A program made the position numbers and the translations under genes. Positions 12,308 to 19,461 of a stretch of DNA of 21,204 nt are shown one piece after another; the stretch's first letter is position 1, and every line of letters starts with the position of its first letter. This stretch comes from a virus. Location: the IMG/VR virus record IMGVR_UViG_3300012351_000030, positions 1-21,204 of that record. One strand, given 5' to 3'. The notes beneath the pieces are model-generated. The model made no database searches. It worked only from the letters and a program-made list of their open reading frames with translations, and was not told the origin of the DNA.

Positions 12308-12536
12308 CAGGACATTCCTTCATATATCTTATGAATTGTTCTTTGTCATATACACCCCAACATTCTGGAATGTTATCTGCCATCAATTCACACAAAGCAA
12401 GAATTGGGTCAGGATCACCAGGTTTACAATAAATTAATCTCATTGATTGTTCCCATATCCTAATCATCTTCCAATCCCATTTCATTGATTTATTCTTATC
12501 TATATATTCGAGGAGTTTCTCTCTTTCAGTTTTCAT
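12291..12536 (-). CDS. ERxKLL-family small protein 6, 81 aa
   Basis: Starts MKTEREKLLEYIDKNK. The rest is Trp- and Met-rich with three Cys (YCKPG, LCELM, PECWG) and ends KECPDGPDV. Its ATG overlaps the upstream gene's stop (ATGA). At DNA level GAAAGAGAGAAACTCCT is identical to the start of the following family member, so these two are a recent duplicate at least at the 5' end. Function unknown. Confidence 0.6.
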   Translation of the reverse strand: MKTEREKLLEYIDKNKSMKWDWKMIRIWEQSMRLIYCKPGDPDPILALCELMADNIPECWGVYDKEQFIRYMKECPDGPDV

Positions 12537-12778
12537 AACTTTTTGATAAATGAGAGGATTTGATTATCAGTTAAAGTAAAGTCAGGATATATTAAGTGAA
12601 AGTTATGAATAATAATATTGTTGCATAGGTGCATAGAATGAGCATCTCCTTCTGCTAAAAGTCTCATACAAGCATATCCTCTTTTAAGATAGCTTCGTTC
12701 GTCTTCGGTCATTTCTATTTCGATAGTTTCTTGTTTACTGTCAATATAGTCTTGTAACTTTGAACGTTCATTTTGCAT
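12533..12778 (-). CDS. ERxKLL-family small protein 7, 81 aa
   Basis: Starts MQNERSKLQDYIDSK; the motif is slightly degenerate (ERSKLQ). The second half has HNFHLIYPDFTLTDNQILSF, which resembles the end of the product of the preceding gene (TYPKASKAYTDDDILRF), pointing to common ancestry over more than the N-terminus. Start and stop overlap both neighbours. Function unknown. Confidence 0.55.
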   Translation of the reverse strand: MQNERSKLQDYIDSKQETIEIEMTEDERSYLKRGYACMRLLAEGDAHSMHLCNNIIIHNFHLIYPDFTLTDNQILSFIKKL

Positions 12779-12977
12779 CTAGTGTTACTCCGAATCTAAG
12801 GATGTCATCATCTGTATATGCTTTAGAGGCTTTCGGATATGTTTTTCTAAACTTTTCAATAAAAGCATTACAAGCTTCTTCACTATCATCACCATAATAT
12901 GTCCAAATATCATTCCATATACCTCTTAAAAAGAAGAGATGAGCTTTTTTATTGCGCTCACTACCAGTTATGGTCAC
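12768..12977 (-). CDS. Small protein related to the ERxKLL family, 69 aa
   Basis: From GTG 12977 it reads VTITGSERNKKAHLFFLRGI, comparable to MTTIQTERQKLLDHM at 4200, and ends with YTDDDILRFGVTLDAK. The upstream gene's TAG lies just before the SER codons, the same overlap pattern as other members. A longer frame starts at TTG 13049 but would overlap the upstream gene by 89 bases and has no good ribosome-binding site, so I prefer the GTG, although its upstream site (CGGGG) is also weak. Acidic/aromatic helical protein of unknown function. Confidence 0.5.
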   Translation of the reverse strand: MTITGSERNKKAHLFFLRGIWNDIWTYYGDDSEEACNAFIEKFRKTYPKASKAYTDDDILRFGVTLDAK

Positions 12978-13212
12978 GAGCCCCGAGCCATAATTTGATT
13001 TGGGCAATGGTTTTTCTTTCACCGAACTCCTCCTGATAAACAGATTCAATATGTTTATTCACCGAAAGTTGATCTGGAAAGCGAACATCTTCTCCTATAA
13101 CGAACGGCAAATTAGTACACAGTATCCTATATTTACGTTTTTTCTGTTCCTCAATATTACGTTCTTTTCGTTGATCTGACAATATTTGTCTATAGCTTGG
13201 AATTGCTGGCAT
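12961..13212 (-). CDS. Small basic hypothetical protein, 83 aa
   Basis: Not recognised. The N-terminal part is strongly basic and helical (SDQRKERNIEEQKKRKYR), the rest mixed with VRFPDQL and a Trp near the end. ATG 13212 shares its A with the stop of the small membrane protein upstream (TAATG), so the two are coupled. No motif suggests a function. Confidence 0.55.
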   Translation of the reverse strand: MPAIPSYRQILSDQRKERNIEEQKKRKYRILCTNLPFVIGEDVRFPDQLSVNKHIESVYQEEFGERKTIAQIKLWLGARDHNW

Positions 13213-13340
13213 TAATCGTATGTCAACTCGCTATGATCTTTTGCGTTCTGCTGAGACCATAAATAAAGACCATAAAGAAATATCCAGAGAGCACCACAAG
13301 CAAAACCAAATGCTACTGCATAACAACCAATTATTAACAT
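13212..13340 (-). CDS. 42-aa single-helix membrane protein
   Basis: A short gene: ATG 13340, stop TAA at 13214-13212. The product begins MLIIGCYAVAFGFACGALWI and continues FLYGLYLW, one long membrane helix, then a charged tail (QQNAKDHSELTYD). GGGAGA about eight bases upstream is a good ribosome-binding site, and both ends overlap neighbours as TAATG, the standard coupling here. It lies in the late leftward operon after gp4. Function unknown; a lysis accessory or host-membrane protein is possible. Confidence 0.65.
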   Translation of the reverse strand: MLIIGCYAVAFGFACGALWIFLYGLYLWSQQNAKDHSELTYD

Positions 13341-13807
13341 TATTTTATTCTCCCAAAAAGTTCATTTTCAGTTAAAATAACAAATTGAGCACCAATCTTC
13401 TCACAATATTTTCTAGCACTTGCCCATTTTGCTTGGTTGACAGCATAGGTTTCTACTTCTTTTATGAAACGTTTGGTCCTACTAGGTTTAGAACCCTTTT
13501 TAACACTTGGCTGTTTTGGGGGAAGTGTTTCTTTGAAAGGTTTAATTTCTATTATTTTAGTACAGGTCTTCCCATTTGTCAACCGTTCTTTGACGATGAA
13601 ATCCGGAAAGTACCTATGTGGACGATTGTCCAAAGGACTTATATATCCGATTGCTTTCTCTTCAGAGGCCCATAATACAATGTTAGGATCATGATCGAGT
13701 TGGAACATTAGTTTAAATTCCCAACCCGAGCGGTAGATAATGTTAAGATAGTTTCCAGCATACTTTTCTGGATGGGCGCATTTAAAGACGCCTTTCATAG
13801 GTGCCAT
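13340..13807 (-). CDS. 4: gp4-like head completion protein (nuclease-fold)
   Basis: T4 gp4 (50/65) completes DNA-filled heads before tail joining. 155 aa (T4 about 150). HPEKYAGNYLNIIYRSGWE (12-30) corresponds to FPEKYLG...ARSSWE of the family; then VLWASEE (44-50), HRYFPDFIV (64-72), KIIEIKP (84-90) and VETYAVNQAKWASARKYC. The pattern E...PDF...E-x-K is that of the TnsA-like/PD-(D/E)xK nuclease fold (E30, D69, E87, K89), though catalysis in gp4 is unproven. AGGAAGAA lies two bases before ATG 13807, and a leftward late promoter lies at 13862-13855. Confidence 0.85.
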   Translation of the reverse strand: MAPMKGVFKCAHPEKYAGNYLNIIYRSGWEFKLMFQLDHDPNIVLWASEEKAIGYISPLDNRPHRYFPDFIVKERLTNGKTCTKIIEIKPFKETLPPKQPSVKKGSKPSRTKRFIKEVETYAVNQAKWASARKYCEKIGAQFVILTENELFGRIK

Positions 13808-13818
13808 GGTTCTTCCTG

Positions 13819-13826
13819 TATAAATA
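13819..13826 (+). promoter_or_regulatory. Rightward T4-type late promoter for gp48 and the baseplate block
   Basis: TATAAATA, followed by the gp48 ribosome-binding site AGGAAGAA and start at 13871. The expected start of transcription is near 13832. It faces the leftward late promoter at 13855-13862, so the two 5' leaders overlap. Confidence 0.75.
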
Positions 13827-13854
13827 ACTCAATAGTCAATATTCGTCATAAATC

Positions 13855-13862
13855 TATTTATA
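13855..13862 (-). promoter_or_regulatory. Leftward T4-type late promoter for gp4 and the leftward late block
   Basis: TATAAATA on the - strand; transcription should start near 13849 and enter gp4 at 13807. TTCTTCCT stands at 13810-13817 and AGGAAGAA at 13862-13869, an inverted repeat made by the two genes' ribosome-binding sites. Confidence 0.75.
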
Positions 13863-13870
13863 GGAAGAAG

Positions 13871-15091
13871 ATGGCCTTAGACGCAACCCAAACAGCAGCC
13901 GTCCAAAACAACCAAAGTACCGGTGCTATTACTTTTCAACCAAACCCACTTAGTCAATCTAATGCATTTCTTCAACCAAATGTACCACAAAGTGCTGATG
14001 TTATTGCATCTACTTTTATGGATTTTCAAACTTTAGCATTTCCATCTGATAAGCCAAAATACTATATGACTCTAAACCTTGCTGCTTATAAAAGACAATC
14101 GGTTAATGTTATTGGAAAACTTGATATATACTCCTCCATTCGACTTCCTCTTCCTACACAAATTGTTGACGGTTATAATATTGCATGGGACACTCGTGCA
14201 TTAGGCTGGGCAGGAGCATTGACACAATCTGCTATAGATAGTTTTAGAGCAGGTAATAATATCGATGCTGCTATACAAGGAGTGGGCGCTGCTGCTGTAG
14301 CAGTAGGTGGTGCTGCTGGTCAAGGAATTGGTCGAAAATTTGCCTCTCCTTTAATTAATGCAGTTGGAGGTGTAGGTGATGCTCTTGCATCAGCAGTTGG
14401 ACAAGCTCCAAATAGATTTATGACTGTTGTGTTTGATGGTCCTCAGTATAAAGAACATACATTTTCATGGAGATTAGTTCCTAGAATACCTGTAGAATCA
14501 GAACAAATTCGTCGGATAGTTAAAAAATTGAATAATGCTGCTTCTCCTTTTGTAGGAGCTACTACTGCTCAATATGGAAGTATACTTTGGGGATATCCAG
14601 ATATTGTTATTGCATCCTATGTCCCAAATCCTAAATATCTTATGAAGTTTAAGCCTGCTGTTATTAGGCGTATCTCAGCTAACTATGCACCAGCAGGTAT
14701 ACCAACATTTTATCATAATGCTACTGCAGGTGTCGAGCAGGTAAATGCTCCAGAAGGTATTGATCTTTCAATATCTTTGCTTGAACTAGAATTTTGGTTG
14801 GGTAACGAAAATCGTAATCAAGATGGTGATTATAATGATTCTAACAATCCTGGTGACGTATACGGCGGTCATACTGGAAATATTACTGATACAAACGGTG
14901 ATACTTCAGGAAATGATCCACGTCAACTTAGGGGTGTAGGATCTGGTGGTCTGACCCTACCAACAAAAGCTGATGGTACTTTAGGTGGTGCCCTAAACTT
15001 CGATACTAATCCTACAACTGATCAATTTGATCAAGCTGAACAAAATGCCATTAATCCAAGTGCTAATCCTTCAAATACGAGTCCTAAATAA
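13871..15091 (+). CDS. 48: gp48-like baseplate tail-tube cap protein
   Basis: In T4, gp48 caps the baseplate and with gp54 starts the tail tube. 406 aa from ATG 13871 (T4: 364). An earlier in-frame ATG (13772) lies inside gp4 antisense and is rejected; AGGAAGAA is directly upstream of 13871. Features: LAFPSDKPKYYMTLNLAAYK (55-74), SIRLPLPTQIVDGYNIAWDT (89-108), an Ala/Gly-rich segment (134-155), then NRFMTVVFDGPQYKEHTFSW (181-200) and RLVPR, then PVESEQIRRIVKKL; the LPLP-x-x-x-x-D and F-x-W-x-L-x-P patterns are those of gp48-type proteins as I recall them. The C-terminal 70 residues are Asp/Asn/Gly-rich and probably disordered. Confidence 0.8.
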   Translation: MALDATQTAAVQNNQSTGAITFQPNPLSQSNAFLQPNVPQSADVIASTFMDFQTLAFPSDKPKYYMTLNLAAYKRQSVNVIGKLDIYSSIRLPLPTQIVDGYNIAWDTRALGWAGALTQSAIDSFRAGNNIDAAIQGVGAAAVAVGGAAGQGIGRKFASPLINAVGGVGDALASAVGQAPNRFMTVVFDGPQYKEHTFSWRLVPRIPVESEQIRRIVKKLNNAASPFVGATTAQYGSILWGYPDIVIASYVPNPKYLMKFKPAVIRRISANYAPAGIPTFYHNATAGVEQVNAPEGIDLSISLLELEFWLGNENRNQDGDYNDSNNPGDVYGGHTGNITDTNGDTSGNDPRQLRGVGSGGLTLPTKADGTLGGALNFDTNPTTDQFDQAEQNAINPSANPSNTSPK

Positions 15092-15978
15092 TGACTGAGA
15101 CCTTTTTTAGCAAATTTCCCGTCATAACTTATAACGGTGTAACAACTCGTAATATCACTGAACGGGTTAACATCATTTCGGGTTCTGGAAAGCGTATCCC
15201 TACACAATATCACCCATGGGAAATTGGAGCAGACATGCGTCCTGATCAGGTTGCAGGTGCTTATTATAAAGATCCTGGATTTGATTGGTTGATATATCTC
15301 ACAAACGGTATCACAGACCCATATTATGATTGGTACTTGACAACAGAGCAATTTGATACATACATTGAAACAAAGTATGGAGACATTCCTACTGCAGAGA
15401 GTACTATTTTATTCTATAGGAATAACTGGAGTGACGATGATATCGGCATGACTGTATCTTCTTTCAATGCATCAGTACAATCAATTCAAAAATACTACGT
15501 CCCTAAGTTTGGGGTAGGTGGTTCAATTATTAACTACATAAGGAGACAAGAAGACTGGACAGCATCAACTAATCAAATTGTTCAAACAAACTTTACAAAT
15601 GCAACTTCAACGTTTACGGAGGGCGCTTATGTCAATTACACAAGCTTGGGAAATGTGGTGGGATCAGGTCAGATTGTCTACGCAAACACAACGATCTTGG
15701 ATGTACAACATATTTCCGGGTTTAACAATCCCGCCGATTATGGGGCGGCCCTTACAGTCATACAAGCCGACGGCAACGCAAGCGCGTCAGTAACCACATC
15801 TATAGTAAAAAAATACGTAATTCCGCTATCGGAAGCAGTTTTCTACTCTCCGGTAGCGGCATTCGATGTTGAGAATGAAAGAAATGAATCTCAGAAATTT
15901 ATATATTTGTTAGATAGTGGATATGCGCTTGGTACAGCTGAAACAATTCGAAAAAAGTTAAATGGTATTGGGATTTAA
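15091..15978 (+). CDS. 53: gp53-like baseplate wedge protein
   Basis: In T4, gp53 joins wedges to the hub during baseplate assembly. 295 aa (T4: 196). The N-terminal third is typical: FFSKFPVITYNG (5-16), VTTRNITERVNI, then GAYYKDPGFDWLIYLTNGI (57-75), DPYYDWYLT and F-x-x-YI-x-x-KYG. The C-terminal FDVENERNESQKFIYLLDSG (258-277) also matches family memory. Between them (about 155-250) is an extra Thr/Asn/Ala-rich beta-like region. DNA at 15661-15840 is about 47% GC against 32-38% in the 120 bases that follow, so this part may be a recombined insert. Start and stop use the TAATG overlap with gp48 and two bases before gp27. Confidence 0.85.
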   Translation: MTETFFSKFPVITYNGVTTRNITERVNIISGSGKRIPTQYHPWEIGADMRPDQVAGAYYKDPGFDWLIYLTNGITDPYYDWYLTTEQFDTYIETKYGDIPTAESTILFYRNNWSDDDIGMTVSSFNASVQSIQKYYVPKFGVGGSIINYIRRQEDWTASTNQIVQTNFTNATSTFTEGAYVNYTSLGNVVGSGQIVYANTTILDVQHISGFNNPADYGAALTVIQADGNASASVTTSIVKKYVIPLSEAVFYSPVAAFDVENERNESQKFIYLLDSGYALGTAETIRKKLNGIGI

Positions 15979-15980
15979 TA

Positions 15981-17231
15981 ATGGCTGATTCTTATTGGGT
16001 TGACCCAACAATTAGTCAGATTAGAAGTATATCAATCAATGGCATTGATGTTACCAGTTATACAAACGCTATCAGAATATTTGAAACTGTTTGCAAACCT
16101 TATATTACGGGTCAGATTACTCTTGTTGACACTAACAATCTTATTGAAAATATGAAACTTCAAGGTGGGGAAACAGTGCGAGGTGCATTTGCAGCACCCC
16201 CTAATGATTCTCCTCCTTATGAATTTGATACTCGAATTTTGACAATCAAAGGACACCCTGCACCTAACTCTTTAAAGAAAGCAATTTATACTATTGATAT
16301 TATAGGTCCTCTTTATTTTCAAGATAGAGGTTCTCTTGTACAATCTGCTCATAAAGGTCAAATTGGTACAAGTGCTATTCAACAAATCTTTGGGCAATAT
16401 TTAGGTGGTGATTCTCTAAAAGTTCTTCAGGAAAGCATTGGTATGCTTGGTGATAAGCAAGGTTTCACTGTAAATAATAAGAAACCATTAACAGCTATCT
16501 CTGATATTGCAAAACAATCCCTTTTTCCTGGACAATCAGGTAATATCCTAATGTTTAGGGATCGATATAATGTCAATTTAGCTCCTTTAGAATACCTTAT
16601 GAACAATCTTTCTGAACAAGAACACTTCATTCAGAAAGAAGTGTGGGGATTTGAAATGGATCCACTTGATATATATCGTGCTATTATCTTTGCAGCTGCT
16701 GACAATTCTAGAGCAGGCGGTCGTGGTGGAATGGGTGAAGTAGCTGCAGTTGCTAATCAAAGTCAAGTTACTTTTGATATGCATACTTCTGATTTAAAGA
16801 TTACTGATGCAGCACCTATTTCAGGTGGATTAATTAGTAATGCATTAAATTCTGTTTCAGGGTTTCTAGGATTAAGCCCTGGCGGACTTGGTGGTTCACC
16901 AAATGTTCAGGTGCATAATACACAATTACAACCTGCAGCAACTGCAGCTTTTAATAAGACAATGAAAGAGAAGATGTATAGTGCGCAAGCACGAGGTGGA
17001 CCTCAATTGCAATGGAAAGTACCGCTTCAAACAGGTATCAATGTAACTGTAGGTCGTGGTGCTCGAGTACTTTTAGCACCACCTACTGATCTTCCTGTTG
17101 ATCTCAATTCAATAGGTACTAACGGTCTTTATTTTGTCACTGATTTAGCTCATGAACTTGTTGTTACTGAATTAGGAGATGTTGTAGGTACAACTACGTT
17201 TCAAGGATTATTGGGTGGATATGGCAAGTGA
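15981..17231 (+). CDS. 27: gp27-like baseplate hub protein
   Basis: gp27 trimers form the hub that carries gp5 and is the base of the tail tube. 416 aa (T4: 391). The N-terminus has SISINGIDVTSYTNAIRIFE (17-36), with PYITGQITLVD as in tube/hub beta domains; PLYFQDR and the region around ILMFRDRYNVNLAPLEYLM correspond to the family's middle. The C-terminal part ends VGRGARVLLAPP, TDLAHEL and VGTTTFQGLL, a beta-rich ending. It is immediately followed by the OB-fold spike protein via a GTGA overlap, which is where gp27's partner is expected. Confidence 0.75.
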   Translation: MADSYWVDPTISQIRSISINGIDVTSYTNAIRIFETVCKPYITGQITLVDTNNLIENMKLQGGETVRGAFAAPPNDSPPYEFDTRILTIKGHPAPNSLKKAIYTIDIIGPLYFQDRGSLVQSAHKGQIGTSAIQQIFGQYLGGDSLKVLQESIGMLGDKQGFTVNNKKPLTAISDIAKQSLFPGQSGNILMFRDRYNVNLAPLEYLMNNLSEQEHFIQKEVWGFEMDPLDIYRAIIFAAADNSRAGGRGGMGEVAAVANQSQVTFDMHTSDLKITDAAPISGGLISNALNSVSGFLGLSPGGLGGSPNVQVHNTQLQPAATAAFNKTMKEKMYSAQARGGPQLQWKVPLQTGINVTVGRGARVLLAPPTDLPVDLNSIGTNGLYFVTDLAHELVVTELGDVVGTTTFQGLLGGYGK

Positions 17232-18121
17232 CAGAATCTAATAACCTTTCTTTAAGACCATTTGCTACTATAGGTGCCGAAGGGATGCCTGCTAAGTTGG
17301 TCTCTAAAGATGATCCTGAAAAGAAAGGTCGTATCAAGGTTAGGATGATACATCAGTTAGAATCATTGATTCCAGATGATAAACTCCCATGGACACAACC
17401 TGAAGGACAAACTACTGCTGGTGCAGGTGATTTCAAATTAGGTGATTATATCATCGGTCAGTGGTTTCATGTCATGACACGAGATGACGGTCAAACTATT
17501 TCTATCGATAAAACTCTTACATCTCCTGGAAAAAGTAATACTAATAACAATTCATGGACAACTCACTTCCCAACAAAATCTCAAGAGAATAAGTTTCTTA
17601 AGAAGATCATGGCTGGAACTGGTGATATCAAGAATGATCAGAAGGTTCAGTTAGAAGAAGGTGATAAATCTCACCATGATCAAGGACGTGATGTAAACAA
17701 TGGAAAAGCTGAACATGCAGATAAAAAGCCTATAGGACAAAGAGAATTTGATAAAGGAAATGAGATCCTTGATTTCATTAAGAAAGTAGATCCAAGTAAT
17801 AGTTCAGGAGCTGTTCAACCTGCTGTAGATATTATGAAAAAATTACTAAATAACACAAATCCTCTCAATGCTATTCAAGGTATGATGGGTGGTGATCTAT
17901 ATAATATTATGAACCAAGTTATGGCACTTATCAATAAAGCAGGTGGTGGGGGTGGAGGTAGTAATGGAGGCATTCAACCTCAGATGCCTTGTTCATTGAT
18001 TGATCCTAAAACTAAACTTCCTGTACTAGGTACACTTCAGTATGATAGAAATGCAGTTATTACATGCATACCTAATAATCCTGATGGAACACCAGGTCAT
18101 CCACCAGGAGTAGGTGTATAA
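17228..18121 (+). CDS. 5: gp5-like spike protein, N-terminal OB part without lysozyme
   Basis: In T4, gp5 has an OB domain, a lysozyme domain and a beta-helix needle. This 297-aa protein has only the OB part: VSKDDPEKKGRIKVRMIHQL (25-44) then PWTQP and GDYIIGQWF (72-80), the D-x-x-x-x-GR-x-x-V-x-x and G-D-x-V-x-V patterns. No lysozyme motifs follow; instead a Lys/Asp/Asn-rich stretch, a helical segment and a poly-Gly linker near 240, ending in a Pro/Cys-containing tail. The beta helix is the next gene, so gp5 is split into two chains, and the enzymatic role probably moved to the 972-aa tail hydrolase. GTG start, overlapping the gp27 stop. Confidence 0.75.
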   Translation: MTESNNLSLRPFATIGAEGMPAKLVSKDDPEKKGRIKVRMIHQLESLIPDDKLPWTQPEGQTTAGAGDFKLGDYIIGQWFHVMTRDDGQTISIDKTLTSPGKSNTNNNSWTTHFPTKSQENKFLKKIMAGTGDIKNDQKVQLEEGDKSHHDQGRDVNNGKAEHADKKPIGQREFDKGNEILDFIKKVDPSNSSGAVQPAVDIMKKLLNNTNPLNAIQGMMGGDLYNIMNQVMALINKAGGGGGGSNGGIQPQMPCSLIDPKTKLPVLGTLQYDRNAVITCIPNNPDGTPGHPPGVGV

Positions 18122-19026
18122 TGGCTGATCAGAAGGAATATGGAAATTATGATCAAAAGATTTCTAATCGTCAAGATAAACGATTAAAGAAAACTCAAGA
18201 TTATGCAGGAGATAACTACAATCAAGAAGAATACAATCCAGAAATGGTTGTACATGTTACTCCTGCAGGACATGTCAAAGGGTATGATAACACTAAGGGC
18301 AAAGAACGTACTTTTGACTGGCATATGTCAGGTACTGGATATGAAATCCTTAAAGATGGAAGTAAGATAGAAAAGACAATAGGTAATCATTGGTCCTATA
18401 TCAAAGGTGGATCGAATGTTACAACACAAGGAAACGCTGATTTAAAGTATGTAGGTCATTTTCGTCAAAGCATCGATGGGGGTAGTCATGAAGAAATTAA
18501 AGGGAATAGTACTCAGTATGTTGGTGGCTCCTCTGCAAACCATACAGTTGGAAATCATACTCGTTCAAGTACAGGTTCTTTCACTATGGCTTCAGAACAA
18601 GCACTTGTTCTTACTTCAAAGGGTAAAGGTCAGAATAAGGGACAAGTAACAATCTCTCTAGGAGGAAAGACAGGCACCCTTTACATTAGTTCTTCAGTTA
18701 AGCATGTAGTTTTTAAAAGCACTCAGGATTTTATGGTTGAAGCACCTAAAGTGGGGTTCAAATGTGATAAGTTCTCAGTAGATTGTTCGGGTGATATAGA
18801 AATTAAAGCTGGAGGAAAACTTCATGCTGGTGCTGGTGGTGAACTTCACTTAGGTTCTGATCATGTATTTCTTTCAAAGAATATTGCTGAATCTCCTCAA
18901 ATGAAAACAACAGTTATTGGTACTGGTAATGCTGCTAGTGATCCAAGTCCTGATTTTACAGATCATTTCCCTGAGCAGGAAGATGACGTTATGGCAGATG
19001 CTCCTTCAAACACCACTCCAGCGTAA
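18121..19026 (+). CDS. gp5C-like beta-helix spike protein
   Basis: 301 aa corresponding to the needle domain of T4 gp5. Residues about 75-170 carry repeats of the V/I-x-G-x-x-x-x-x type (KTIGNHWSYIKGGSNVTTQG, then YVGHF, QYVGGSSANHTVGNHT), and 205-250 has further short beta repeats (FMVEAPKVGF, GDIEIKAGGK, LHAGAGGELHLGSDH). The N-terminal 60 residues are charged and the C-terminus is acidic (DDVMADAPSNTTPA). It probably forms a trimeric needle that caps the OB protein encoded just upstream. TAATG overlap at the start. No PAAR-type metal site was seen. Confidence 0.75.
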   Translation: MADQKEYGNYDQKISNRQDKRLKKTQDYAGDNYNQEEYNPEMVVHVTPAGHVKGYDNTKGKERTFDWHMSGTGYEILKDGSKIEKTIGNHWSYIKGGSNVTTQGNADLKYVGHFRQSIDGGSHEEIKGNSTQYVGGSSANHTVGNHTRSSTGSFTMASEQALVLTSKGKGQNKGQVTISLGGKTGTLYISSSVKHVVFKSTQDFMVEAPKVGFKCDKFSVDCSGDIEIKAGGKLHAGAGGELHLGSDHVFLSKNIAESPQMKTTVIGTGNAASDPSPDFTDHFPEQEDDVMADAPSNTTPA

Positions 19027-19038
19027 GGTAAATAATAC

Positions 19039-19458
19039 ATGATCCGAGCTCTCAAATTTACCGCAAAGTCTAAAACACCTGTATATTATACAGATTTTAC
19101 GACTAACTTAGATCTTAATCCTATTACAGATCAAATACAGCTATTGACTAACGAAGATTCTATATCTAATGCTTTAAAAACACTTCTACTTACAAATCTA
19201 GGTGAAAGATTTTATCATCCTGAAATAGGATCTCGTCTTCAAGCAGGTTTGTTCGAAATGGATGATCAACAAGCACAAGATTTTATTCAGATGGAAGTAG
19301 GACAGACAATAAAGAACTTTGAAAAAAGGGTAACAGTGCGTTCTATTAATACTAGGATAGATCAAGCTCATGGCGGGATTTATGTTTCCGTGTCATATTC
19401 TTTAATAAATATTCCAGAGATAATAAACACAACTTTCCTAGTGAAAAGATCAAGGTAA
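19039..19458 (+). CDS. 25: gp25-like baseplate wedge protein
   Basis: 139 aa (T4: 132), the typical length. NLGERFYHPEIGSRL (53-67) is the conserved motif of the gp25 family (related to VgrG-associated TssE), in which the E-x-x-x-P-x-x-G-x-x-L core is kept. The N-terminus (YYTDFTTNLDLNP) and the end (VSVSYSLINIPE) also fit. In T4, gp25 binds gp6 and gp53 and holds the sheath initiator site of the wedge. AAGG lies upstream of ATG 19039. gp6 follows after three bases. Confidence 0.95.
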   Translation: MIRALKFTAKSKTPVYYTDFTTNLDLNPITDQIQLLTNEDSISNALKTLLLTNLGERFYHPEIGSRLQAGLFEMDDQQAQDFIQMEVGQTIKNFEKRVTVRSINTRIDQAHGGIYVSVSYSLINIPEIINTTFLVKRSR

Positions 19459-19461
19459 TTT

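Noticed and set aside
13772-13870. N-terminal extension of gp48 from ATG 13772
   Set aside because: Would overlap gp4 on the other strand, cross both late promoters and add residues unlike gp48; ATG 13871 has AGGAAGAA directly upstream.
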